In this document: positions 8,494 to 16,987 of the stretch, piece by piece | Position numbering within the stretch: position 1 is the first letter of the stretch | Layout of the letters: every line of letters starts with the position of its first letter | From: UBA1672 sp963977495 | GTDB taxonomy: Bacteria; Pseudomonadota; Alphaproteobacteria; Micavibrionales; Micavibrionaceae | Direction: 5' to 3' | Length of the DNA: 64,000 nt | Assembly (NCBI GenBank): GCA_963977495.1 | Contig: CAXBOT010000001.1 | Coordinates: 682,001 to 746,000 of the forward strand | Notes under the pieces: generated by a model | Told to the model about the DNA's origin: nothing | What the model saw: the letters and a program-made list of their open reading frames with translations, nothing else | The model's database searches: none | Position numbers and translations under genes: made by a program

Positions 8494-8759
8494 TGCACGA
8501 GATTCCAACTGATAAGTTAGCATTACAAGTGTGGTGGGCGCTAACGTGGCGCACAATCCCTTTGGCTATATTAGGCGGCATTGCCGTTGGCGTTGTTATT
8601 GGCGTTATTGTCGCTGTGATGCAGGCTGATAAAGATGCGGTGCAAATGCCTGCCACACTTGGCGGTGGTTTAGTTGGCCTCTTTATTACAGTAAAAGTCA
8701 TAAAATACTTGATGACAAAAGGGTTCGGGGAATACAGATTAACAGTGGTGAAAAAATAA
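8493..8759 (+). CDS. Small membrane protein of unknown function between nuoE and nuoF
   Basis: An 88-residue protein with two predicted membrane helices (about 20-42 and 52-72), the first rich in Gly, Val and Ile (GGIAVGVVIGVIVAVM), and a basic C-terminus ending TVVKK. The ATG shares one base with the nuoE stop, and nuoF starts at the base after its own stop, so the three are tightly coupled. Small unassigned genes between nuoE and nuoF occur in other alphaproteobacteria. The function is unknown; a complex I accessory role is only a positional inference. Confidence 0.6.
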   Translation: MHEIPTDKLALQVWWALTWRTIPLAILGGIAVGVVIGVIVAVMQADKDAVQMPATLGGGLVGLFITVKVIKYLMTKGFGEYRLTVVKK

Positions 8760-10040
8760 ATGTTGGATGATAAAGACAGAATATTCACAAATCTTTATGG
8801 CTGGGAAAGCTTCTCTCTGAAAGAGGCTAAAAAGCGTGGTGACTGGGATAAAACGGCCAGCATCCTCAAAAAAGGCCGTGATGGAATCATTGATGAAATG
8901 AAAGCCTCAGGCTTACGCGGTCGCGGCGGAGCAGGTTTTCCCACAGGTTTAAAGTGGTCATTTATGCCTAAAGAATCTGATGGTCGCCCGCATTATCTGG
9001 TCATCAATGCCGATGAGTCAGAGCCTGGCACATGCAAGGATCGCGATATCTTGCGTAATGAACCACATAAATTGATTGAAGGCGCGCTGATTGCCGGCTT
9101 TGCCATGGGTGCACATGCTGCCTATATTTATGTGCGTGGCGAGTTCTACAATGAAAGCTCCAACCTTTGGAAAGCCATCCACGAAGCTTATGACACGGGC
9201 TTACTGGGTAAGAATGCTGCAAAATCGGGATGGGATTTTGATATTATTGTTCACCGTGGCGCAGGCGCATATATTTGCGGCGAAGAAACCGCGCTCATAG
9301 AATCCATCGAAGGCAAAAAAGGGCAACCGCGTAACAAGCCACCATTTCCTGCTATGGCTGGGTTATATTCTTGTCCGACGACTGTCAATAATGTTGAAAC
9401 AATCGCTGTTGTACCAACCATTATGCGCCGCGGCGCAAAGTGGTTTGCTTCTCTTGGCCGTGATGAGAAAAACGCAGGGACGAAGCTCTTCTGCATTTCA
9501 GGTCATGTTGAAAACCCGTGTAATGTCGAAGAGGTCATGGGCATTCCCTTAAAAGACCTCATTGAAAAACATTGCGGCGGCGTACGCGGTGGTTGGGATA
9601 ATTTACTTGCTGTCATTCCCGGTGGCTCTTCAACGCCTATGTTGCCCAAAGCCACCTGCGACACAATCCGTATGGATTTTGACTCCTTGCGTGAAGTTGG
9701 CACAGGTTTGGGGACTGCTGGTGTGATCGTGATGGATAAATCCACAGATATTATTCAAGCCATTTGCCGCCTATCGCAATTCTATATGCATGAAAGCTGC
9801 GGTCAATGTACACCGTGCCGTGAAGGCTCTGGCTGGTTGTGGCGCATGATGACACGCATGGTGCAAGGCAATGCAACGGTTGATGAAATTGATCAACTTT
9901 ATGAAGTCACGAAAGAAATCGAAGGGCATACAATTTGTGCGCTCGGCGATGCGGCGGCTTGGCCTGTACAGGGGCTTATCAAACATTTCCGTCCTGAAAT
10001 GGAAAAGCGCATCATGGAATACCGCAAAGCGGCGGCCTGA
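8760..10040 (+). CDS. nuoF: NADH-quinone oxidoreductase subunit F
   Basis: NuoF (426 aa), the 51-kDa subunit, binds NADH and FMN and carries cluster N3. The nucleotide-binding glycine loop GRGGAGFPTG is at residues 54-63, the FMN region has GAGAYICGEETALIESIEG, and the [4Fe-4S] ligands are in ESCGQCTPCREG plus a later TICALGDAAAWP. Length is typical. It ends the first nuo block: the convergent marC stops 10 bp beyond, with no obvious terminator between them. Confidence 0.97.
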   Translation: MLDDKDRIFTNLYGWESFSLKEAKKRGDWDKTASILKKGRDGIIDEMKASGLRGRGGAGFPTGLKWSFMPKESDGRPHYLVINADESEPGTCKDRDILRNEPHKLIEGALIAGFAMGAHAAYIYVRGEFYNESSNLWKAIHEAYDTGLLGKNAAKSGWDFDIIVHRGAGAYICGEETALIESIEGKKGQPRNKPPFPAMAGLYSCPTTVNNVETIAVVPTIMRRGAKWFASLGRDEKNAGTKLFCISGHVENPCNVEEVMGIPLKDLIEKHCGGVRGGWDNLLAVIPGGSSTPMLPKATCDTIRMDFDSLREVGTGLGTAGVIVMDKSTDIIQAICRLSQFYMHESCGQCTPCREGSGWLWRMMTRMVQGNATVDEIDQLYEVTKEIEGHTICALGDAAAWPVQGLIKHFRPEMEKRIMEYRKAAA

Positions 10041-10050
10041 TATAACTTAT

Positions 10051-10668
10051 CTATATTCCAAATAAACTTTTCGTTCCGTCAGCCACAAACTGAACGGATA
10101 ATGAGGCAAGCAAAATCCCCATTAAGCGTGCAAGCAAACTCGCGGCCGAATCCCCCAATATTTGAGTGATCTTTCCAGCTGTCAGCATCGCAAAAAGTGC
10201 AAGTATCTGAACAAGAACCATGGCAAACATCACCACAATTTTTTCATAAAAAATAGGCGTTGAGGACATATTTAGGATAACGCTCGTCATACAACCAGGG
10301 CCGGCGAGCAGAGGAATCGCCAAAGGGAAAATCGCAACCGATGAATTATCGCTGTAACAGTTTTCGGAGGATTCAAGCTTTTTCTTATCGTGAAATCCCA
10401 TAATCATACGAAAGGCCGTCACAAAAAGTAATAAACCGCCCGCAACGCGGAACGCATCTAAAGAAATGCCTACTTTAAGTAATAAAAATTTTCCGCCTAT
10501 ACCGAAAAGAACAAGTAGGAGGGTGGCAATTACAAAAGCTTTAACTGCAATCATGCGTCTTTCTTGAGCGGGCGCGCCCGATGTCAAAGCAGAAAAAACC
10601 GCCGATGTGCCAAGCGGATCCACAATAACGAAAAAACTCACAAAACTTGCCAGACCAATTTCCAACAT
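10051..10668 (-). CDS. MarC-family membrane protein
   Basis: A 205-residue protein with six hydrophobic segments and the family's N-terminal FFVIVDPLGTSAVFSALT and central AIFPLAIPLLAGPG motifs. Length is typical (about 200). MarC/UPF0056 proteins sit in the inner membrane; their substrate is not established and the old link with multiple antibiotic resistance is doubtful. It starts 3 bp after the purQ stop on the same strand, so it probably shares the purL-purQ transcript. Confidence 0.85.
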   Translation of the reverse strand: MLEIGLASFVSFFVIVDPLGTSAVFSALTSGAPAQERRMIAVKAFVIATLLLVLFGIGGKFLLLKVGISLDAFRVAGGLLLFVTAFRMIMGFHDKKKLESSENCYSDNSSVAIFPLAIPLLAGPGCMTSVILNMSSTPIFYEKIVVMFAMVLVQILALFAMLTAGKITQILGDSAASLLARLMGILLASLSVQFVADGTKSLFGI

Positions 10669-10671
10669 AAT

Positions 10672-11490
10672 TTATGCGCTCTTCTTTACCGCAACTTCAA
10701 AATACTTTGCAGCATTTTTAAAAATTTGAATGCCGTCTGAGTCATCGGATAACACTACGCCTTTGCGCTGCGCTTGATCTTTTAATTCGTGGTAATCGTC
10801 ACGTTGCCATGCAAACATGCCGCGTTCAGGATGCGGCATAATCGCCAGTACCCTGCCGCTTTTATCGGTCATTGCTGCGATGTCATAAATCGAACCGTTG
10901 GGATTAGACGGGAAATTTTCATTCGCGTATGATCCGTCATTATTGATATAGCGCGCAGCAACTTGCCCATTTGATTTTAATGATTCGAGCGTTGCATCCT
11001 CCATCATAAATCGTCCTTCACCATGTGCGACAGGTACATGAAGGCTTTCAATATCGGATAACCACGGAGAGTCACTCTCGACTTTCAAATCAATCCAGCG
11101 ACATTGGTAACGCGCAGAAGCATTGTAGGTAACAGCGACATCACGCTCACCATATGCATTCAATGCAGGCACGAGCCCAAGGTTAACCAAAACCTGACAC
11201 CCGTTACAAATACCAATCGTAAGTGTATCGCGCTCTACAAATTTTTTCAGATCATCCCATAATGCCAACTTCATCTTTTGCGCAAAAGCATTACCCGAAC
11301 CTGTATCATCACCATATGAAAAGCCGCCGGGTATCGCCAGAATTTGATATTCATTCAGCATTTGTGGCGCTTCAATCAGATCATTGATATGAACAATATC
11401 CCCTTCAAGACCACTATGTTTAAACGCGAAAAGTGTTTCTTCCTCACAATTCAAACCGTAGCCACTTAAAACAATTACTTTTGCTGTCAT
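10672..11490 (-). CDS. purQ: Phosphoribosylformylglycinamidine synthase, glutaminase subunit (long form)
   Basis: PurQ (272 aa) hydrolyses glutamine and passes ammonia to PurL for the fourth step of purine synthesis. The class I amidotransferase nucleophile is C95 in GICNGCQVL; the oxyanion region IPGGFSYGDD and the C-terminal MPHPERGMFAW supply the other catalytic parts. It is about 45 residues longer than the usual alphaproteobacterial PurQ (about 225), matching the form that partners large fused PurL proteins in other groups. It begins 1 bp after the purL stop. Confidence 0.93.
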   Translation of the reverse strand: MTAKVIVLSGYGLNCEEETLFAFKHSGLEGDIVHINDLIEAPQMLNEYQILAIPGGFSYGDDTGSGNAFAQKMKLALWDDLKKFVERDTLTIGICNGCQVLVNLGLVPALNAYGERDVAVTYNASARYQCRWIDLKVESDSPWLSDIESLHVPVAHGEGRFMMEDATLESLKSNGQVAARYINNDGSYANENFPSNPNGSIYDIAAMTDKSGRVLAIMPHPERGMFAWQRDDYHELKDQAQRKGVVLSDDSDGIQIFKNAAKYFEVAVKKSA

Positions 11491-11491
11491 G

Positions 11492-14398
11492 TTAAAAACC
11501 CTCCAGCGTGGCTTTGTATGCAGTTTCCAAGCTCTTTATTTCGATCTTAAGCGTGTCGCGAATAAACAAATTATCGCTATGTGCGACAGAGCCGATGTAA
11601 TGACATTGTTCAAAGCCTTTGAAATTTTTCTCGAACGCTTTTTTGTTCTGCGGTGCCACAGTGACGATTATGCGCCCTGTACTTTCTGAGAACAGAGCCT
11701 TATCACTGCGCAAATCAAGTCCGGAAATATTGATATCCAGCCCCATTTGCCCTGCAATTGCCTTTTTCGCCAGAGCAACACCCAAACCACCATAACCAAC
11801 CGCCAAAGCGGAGGATATTAAGCGGTCGCGGCTTGCGCGCGTATAAAGTTTATAAAGGCGTAAATTCTGATGCGCATCCGTTTCCGGCACGTTTGAACCT
11901 AGATAGCCCAAATGATCATAATATTCAGATGCGCCAAGCTCGTCTTTGGTTTCACCAAGCAAATAGACCAAATCACCCGTTGCCTTCGGCGCAAGAGAAA
12001 TTGAGCGTTCCACATGCAGGATAACGCCAATACTCGATACCAACAAAGTAGGGGGCGCAGATATTTTGATCGCTTTCCCGTTTTCATCATATCCTTTGAA
12101 ATCATTGAACATGCTGTCTTTACCGGAAATAAACGGCGTTTGATATTTCACCGCCATATCATAGATGGTTTCAACAGCGCGTTTAAGCTGCCCCAAACGC
12201 TCCGGCTCATCAGAAGAACACCAGCAAAAATTATCCAGTAAGGCTAGTTGATTGAAATCAACACCGGCCGCAACCGCATTACGCACTGCCATATCCAATC
12301 CCGCCGCCGCCATTGCCGCGGTATCAATATCGCTGTAGCGCGGAAACAATCCTTGCGAAAGAACAACGCCTTTTGGTGAATTCAACACAGGGCGTGAAAC
12401 GCTAGCATCCGCATAAACGCGGCCCTTACCCTGCAATGGACCAAGCACCGCAGAACCTTGAACATTATGGTCATACTGGGTTGCGATAAACTCCTTGGAA
12501 CAGATGTTCAAACGTCCCATCATTTCAATGAGTGCTTGCTCATAATTTTCAGGCTCGGCGAAGTCAGGCTCAACATCGCCGCCGCGAGTAAATGATGTTT
12601 TCAAAGGTGTTTCAGGGTTTCCGTCATGAAGGAAATCCATCTCAAGATCCATGATTTTTTCATCATGCCATGTGATCTCTGCGCGCCCTGAATCGGTATA
12701 AGTCCCAACAACCGTTGCTTCAACGCCGCGACGTGCAAAAAACGCAATCAATTTATCCGTATTCTCAGGCGGCACAGACAAAGTCATGCGCTCCTGACTT
12801 TCAGAAATCCAAATTTCCCAAGGCGATAGCCCCGGATATTTCAATGGCACTTTTTCAAGCTCCAGATGGAAACCACCAGATTGCTCGGCCATTTCACCAA
12901 CCGATGATGACAAACCACCCGCGCCATTATCTGTAATGCCGCTATACCAGCCTTTGTCACGAATTTCTTTAACGATCGCATCAGACATTTTCTTTTGCGT
13001 AATCGGGTCACCAATTTGAACCGCCGTTGCGGGTGAGCCTTCATCCAACGCGACTGAGGAAAATGTTGCGCCATGAATACCGTCCGCGCCAACGCGTCCA
13101 CCAACCATCACGATTTTATCGCCGACATTGGCTTTTTTCTCATGCCCCGGCTTACCGTTCACTTCACGAGGGATAAGGCCGATTGTACCAACAAAGACAA
13201 GCGGCTTGCCTGCAAAACGCTCATCGAAATACACAAAGCCCGCAGGTGTCGGAATGCCCGAACAGTTCCCACCAGCCTCAACCCCCGCCACAACACCATT
13301 CATAATATTGGAGGGCGGCAGCAAGGAATCCGTACAGTCCTTATCACGGAAATAATTAGGTTTTGATCGTGGGTCAGCCAAACAAAAACCATAGCGGTTT
13401 ATTACAGGCTTCGCGCCCTGACCAAAACCAACACAATCGCGGTTTACACCAACAATACCGGTAATCGCACCGCCAAAGGGGTCAAGCGCAGAAGGGGAGT
13501 TATGAGTTTCCACCTTATCGGTAATCAAATAATTATCATCGAAAATGATGCCGCCCGCATTATCTGAAAACACAGACACGCATATATCGTCATCACCGCG
13601 CGCGGCGCGAATCTCTTTCGTTGCGCGCTTAATATAATGCTTATAAAGACCATCCGTCACATCATCGATGGGAGAGGCAAAAATTGTATGCTTACAATGC
13701 TCTGACCATGTTTGCGCGAGTGTTTCAATTTCAATGTCAGTCGCCTTACGGCCTTCTTTTTCAAAATAGTCTTGAATAGACTTCATATAAAGAAGCGATA
13801 GCCCAAGCGGCCCACGGCGACTGCCATCTTGATTGGCGATACCTTTCATGCCGATTTCAGCCAGTGCCTCATCGGAAATATTCAAATCAACCTTATCCGC
13901 AGCAGCGCCCTTATTATCCAAGGTCACTTTCGGAATAATCACATCCATACCGCCGTCGCGTTTATATTCATCATTGCTCTTGATCGAAATACGCTGAATC
14001 AGTTTATTTGAAATCACTTTGGCCAAAGCATCAATTTGATCACGCGATGTGTCGCCCTTAATCAAATATAGCCGTGATGAATAACAGGCTTGCTCATCAT
14101 TATCATTGGAGGAGAGGGACAAAAGCTCTGACGTTGTATGACCGACATTATCAGTCACACCGGGCAGATAGCCTATTTCCAACGCCCAGTCGAATGCATC
14201 AGGCGTTTCATTCACCTTTTGCGTCACAGGGTTGGCCAGACTGTCTGCAAATTGTTGCTTTTTAGCTGCCGGACTTTCTGAAGAATACACATCGACAGCA
14301 CGAACCGATGAGCGTATCCCCATGGATTCCAGGATTTTTTCAATTTTTCTGGCACGCCCATCATCTTTATGGGCTAGAATTTCTATACGAGTGGGCAT
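11492..14398 (-). CDS. purL: Phosphoribosylformylglycinamidine synthase, PurS-PurL fusion
   Basis: At 968 residues this is about 230 longer than the stand-alone PurL of most alphaproteobacteria. Residues 1-170 resemble PurS repeats (RIEILAHKDDGRARKIEKIL, then YLPGVTDNVG at 78-86). The synthetase part starts near 200 with TWSEHCKHT (230-238), then ETHNSPSALDPFGGAI, GGRVGADGIHGATF, ITDNGAGGLSSSVGEMAEQ and SGKDSMFNDF. It makes FGAM from FGAR using ATP and ammonia from PurQ. No separate purS is seen here. The purL-purQ-marC unit runs against the nuo genes that flank it. Confidence 0.93.
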   Translation of the reverse strand: MPTRIEILAHKDDGRARKIEKILESMGIRSSVRAVDVYSSESPAAKKQQFADSLANPVTQKVNETPDAFDWALEIGYLPGVTDNVGHTTSELLSLSSNDNDEQACYSSRLYLIKGDTSRDQIDALAKVISNKLIQRISIKSNDEYKRDGGMDVIIPKVTLDNKGAAADKVDLNISDEALAEIGMKGIANQDGSRRGPLGLSLLYMKSIQDYFEKEGRKATDIEIETLAQTWSEHCKHTIFASPIDDVTDGLYKHYIKRATKEIRAARGDDDICVSVFSDNAGGIIFDDNYLITDKVETHNSPSALDPFGGAITGIVGVNRDCVGFGQGAKPVINRYGFCLADPRSKPNYFRDKDCTDSLLPPSNIMNGVVAGVEAGGNCSGIPTPAGFVYFDERFAGKPLVFVGTIGLIPREVNGKPGHEKKANVGDKIVMVGGRVGADGIHGATFSSVALDEGSPATAVQIGDPITQKKMSDAIVKEIRDKGWYSGITDNGAGGLSSSVGEMAEQSGGFHLELEKVPLKYPGLSPWEIWISESQERMTLSVPPENTDKLIAFFARRGVEATVVGTYTDSGRAEITWHDEKIMDLEMDFLHDGNPETPLKTSFTRGGDVEPDFAEPENYEQALIEMMGRLNICSKEFIATQYDHNVQGSAVLGPLQGKGRVYADASVSRPVLNSPKGVVLSQGLFPRYSDIDTAAMAAAGLDMAVRNAVAAGVDFNQLALLDNFCWCSSDEPERLGQLKRAVETIYDMAVKYQTPFISGKDSMFNDFKGYDENGKAIKISAPPTLLVSSIGVILHVERSISLAPKATGDLVYLLGETKDELGASEYYDHLGYLGSNVPETDAHQNLRLYKLYTRASRDRLISSALAVGYGGLGVALAKKAIAGQMGLDINISGLDLRSDKALFSESTGRIIVTVAPQNKKAFEKNFKGFEQCHYIGSVAHSDNLFIRDTLKIEIKSLETAYKATLEGF

Positions 14399-14416
14399 AT
14401 AATTTTCAAGTCACTA

Positions 14417-14445
14417 TTGATCTTCGTTCACGCGCAGATTAAATA
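14417..14445 (+). promoter_or_regulatory. Predicted promoter of the nuoGHI block
   Basis: TTGATC at 14417-14422 and TAAATA at 14440-14445 are separated by 17 bp; transcription would begin near 14452, about 60 bp before nuoG. It lies in the 115 bp divergent region shared with purL. Confidence 0.45.
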
Positions 14446-14454
14446 GTAGTCCGA

Positions 14455-14483
14455 GATATATTTCAATACTCTAATTGAGCCAA
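14455..14483 (-). promoter_or_regulatory. Predicted promoter of purL-purQ-marC
   Basis: On the minus strand TTGGCT (14478-14483) and TATATC (14455-14460) are 17 bp apart, giving a leader of about 50 nt before purL. The element interleaves with the divergent nuoG promoter. No purine riboswitch or PurR-like operator was recognised. Confidence 0.4.
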
Positions 14484-14513
14484 ACGCCCTGAAAGCGGAA
14501 GAAAATAAGATAA

Positions 14514-16580
14514 ATGCCTAAATTAACCATCAATGACATGGAAATTGACGTCGAACCGGGAACCAGCATTCTGCAAGCCGCAGAGCAGCTAGGCGTTGAA
14601 ATCCCTCGCTTTTGTTACCATGACAAGCTCTCAGTGCCTGCAAATTGCCGCATGTGTCTGGTTGAGATTGAAGGCGGGCCGCCAAAACCTGCTGCGTCCT
14701 GCGCGATGGCTTGCGGTGAGGGTATGGTGGTAAAAACCGAATCAGAGATGGTAAAAAAGGCGCGCAAAGGCGTTATGGAGATGCTTTTAATCAATCACCC
14801 GCTTGATTGCCCGATTTGCGATCAGGGTGGAGAATGTGATTTGCAAGATCAAGCCGTCGCCTATGGCTTTGACCGTTCGCGCTATCATGAGAATAAACGC
14901 GCCGTAACAAACAAAGACCTTGGGCCGTTGGTCGGCACTATAATGACACGCTGCATTAATTGTACGCGCTGTGTTCGTTTTGCCGAAGAAATTGCAGGAA
15001 CGCCTGTTCTTGGCCAGTTTAATCGCGGCGAAGATGCGGAAATCGGCACATTTGTTGACGGTGTGGTCAGCACAGAGCTATCAGGGAATTTGATTGATAT
15101 TTGCCCTGTCGGCGCGTTAACGTCCAAACCTTATAAGTTCAAAGCCAGAAGCTGGGAACTCAAAAAAACCGAAACGATAGATGTCCATGATGCATTAGGC
15201 GCGAATATCCGCGTTGATTCGCGGGGACGTGAAGTGATGCGCGTTTTGCCGCGTCTTAATGAAGATGTAAACGAAGAATGGATTGATGACCGCACGCGCT
15301 TTTCCTATGACGGCCTAGGTCGTGCGCGCCTTGATCGCCCGTATATTCGTGATGAAGAAAGCGGCAAGCTCCGTGAAGCAAGTTGGAACGAAGCATTCTT
15401 GGTTATTAAAAATAAACTATCTGATCTTAAAGGTTCTGAAATTGCGGCGCTCGCAGGGGATTTGGTTGACGTCGAATCTATGACCACCATGAAAGACCTG
15501 ATGGGATCACTCGGCAGTCCGAATATGGATTGCCGCACTGATGGCGGCGTTTTTAATACGGACAGCCGCGGCTCTTACTTATTTAATTCAGGAATCGCAG
15601 GCATTGATGATGCCGACGCAATTTTGCTGATTGGTGTTAATCCGCGTTACGAAGCCACACTTGTAAATGCACGTATTCGTAAAAATTGGCTGGAAAAACG
15701 TATCCCCATTGCATTGATTGGTGAGCAAGTCGATTTAACCTACCCGTATGAACATATGGGTACGAACCCCAAAGATATCGAAAAACTAGTGAAGCAGTTT
15801 GCCGGAAATGTAAAAGCCGAAAGACCCATGATTATTGTGGGTTCAGGTGTTTTCCGCCGTGATGATTCATTGGCAATACATGCACTACTGCATAAGGCAG
15901 CAGAAGATCTTGGCGCTATCAAAAAAGACTGGAACGGCTTTAACGTCCTACATAATGCGGCCTCACGTGTTGGTGGGCTGGATATTGGTTTCCTACCGCA
16001 AAAAGATGGAAAAGGCTTTGCCGATATTATGGCCGGAACGAAGGATGGCTCGATCAAGGCGGTTTTCCTTTTGGGCGCGGATGAATTTAATGCTCGCGTG
16101 AATATCGGCTGGCAAACCTTTGTCGTTTATCAAGGCCACCACGGCGATCACGGCGCAGAGCGCGCCGATGTGATCTTACCCGCAGCGGCTTACACGGAGA
16201 AAGACGGCATTTACGTGAATACAGAAGGGCGCCCGCAAATGGCCAAACGCGCCGTCACCCCGCCAGGAGATGCCAAGGAAGATTGGGCAATATTGCGCGC
16301 GCTATCCGAACATATTTGCGCCGCGCCTTTGCCTTACAACTCTGCGTCTGAATTACGCACACGCATTCAAAAAGAATGGGCGATCTTTAAATCTATGGAT
16401 CAAATAACACCTGCCAAATGGACAAAATTCACACATAAAGGTAAGGTTCTGAAAGACAACTTCACGTCCTCGAATAAAAATTACTATTTCAACAATGCTA
16501 TTTGCCGCGCATCACAAACCATGCAGGAATGTGTTGATGCTTTTAGCGATGTTCAGGAATTCAGAGAGGCTGCGGAATAA
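14514..16580 (+). CDS. nuoG: NADH-quinone oxidoreductase subunit G
   Basis: NuoG (688 aa), the 75-kDa subunit. The N-terminal ferredoxin-like domain (about 1-80) has a [2Fe-2S] site in FCYHDKLSVPANCRMCLVEI; then come the N5 site around NHPLDCPICDQGGECDLQD and the N4 site TRCINCTRCVRFAEE and ICPVGALTSKP, followed by a molybdopterin-oxidoreductase-like domain without the cofactor. The N7 motif of some bacterial NuoG is not evident. Length is typical for alphaproteobacteria. It opens the second nuo block, preceded by a promoter-like sequence. Confidence 0.96.
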   Translation: MPKLTINDMEIDVEPGTSILQAAEQLGVEIPRFCYHDKLSVPANCRMCLVEIEGGPPKPAASCAMACGEGMVVKTESEMVKKARKGVMEMLLINHPLDCPICDQGGECDLQDQAVAYGFDRSRYHENKRAVTNKDLGPLVGTIMTRCINCTRCVRFAEEIAGTPVLGQFNRGEDAEIGTFVDGVVSTELSGNLIDICPVGALTSKPYKFKARSWELKKTETIDVHDALGANIRVDSRGREVMRVLPRLNEDVNEEWIDDRTRFSYDGLGRARLDRPYIRDEESGKLREASWNEAFLVIKNKLSDLKGSEIAALAGDLVDVESMTTMKDLMGSLGSPNMDCRTDGGVFNTDSRGSYLFNSGIAGIDDADAILLIGVNPRYEATLVNARIRKNWLEKRIPIALIGEQVDLTYPYEHMGTNPKDIEKLVKQFAGNVKAERPMIIVGSGVFRRDDSLAIHALLHKAAEDLGAIKKDWNGFNVLHNAASRVGGLDIGFLPQKDGKGFADIMAGTKDGSIKAVFLLGADEFNARVNIGWQTFVVYQGHHGDHGAERADVILPAAAYTEKDGIYVNTEGRPQMAKRAVTPPGDAKEDWAILRALSEHICAAPLPYNSASELRTRIQKEWAIFKSMDQITPAKWTKFTHKGKVLKDNFTSSNKNYYFNNAICRASQTMQECVDAFSDVQEFREAAE

Positions 16581-16987
16581 TGACAAAAAAATCCACCTTG
16601 GATCACGTTCAGGAATTTCACGAAACCTACGGCTTGCCCGTGTTGAAAAATCCAGACATTTCAGATGAAAAAACCAATGCGCTGCGTATCAATTTACTCG
16701 CCGAGGAACTCGATGAGCTTAAAGAAGCGTTAGAGCAGGGCGATTTGATCGAAACGCTTGATGCCTTGATTGATCTGCAATATGTACTCGACGGTGCTTT
16801 TCTGTCCTTTGGCCTTCAGCATGTAAAAGAAGCGGCTTTTGATGAGGTTCATCGCTCTAACATGAGTAAGCTTGGCGCGGATGGTAAACCAATCCGCCGT
16901 GAATCAGACGGTAAGGTTTTGAAGGGGCCTGATTATTTCAAGCCTGATATTGTTCAATTTATTAAAAATAAAAAGGATGCGGCATAA
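16580..16987 (+). CDS. MazG-like nucleotide pyrophosphohydrolase
   Basis: A 135-residue all-alpha protein. The metal-binding pattern of MazG/PRA-PH enzymes is visible: E43-L-D-E46 in the first helix and E58-T-L-D61 plus D65 in the second. The C-terminal part FDEVHRSNMSKLG, then KVLKGPDYFKPDI, is shared with a MazG-like subfamily found in bacteria and phages. Such enzymes cleave nucleoside triphosphates (often non-canonical ones) to monophosphate and pyrophosphate. Its ATG shares one base with the nuoG stop and nuoH starts directly after it, so it is co-translated with complex I. Substrate unknown. Confidence 0.8.
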   Translation: MTKKSTLDHVQEFHETYGLPVLKNPDISDEKTNALRINLLAEELDELKEALEQGDLIETLDALIDLQYVLDGAFLSFGLQHVKEAAFDEVHRSNMSKLGADGKPIRRESDGKVLKGPDYFKPDIVQFIKNKKDAA

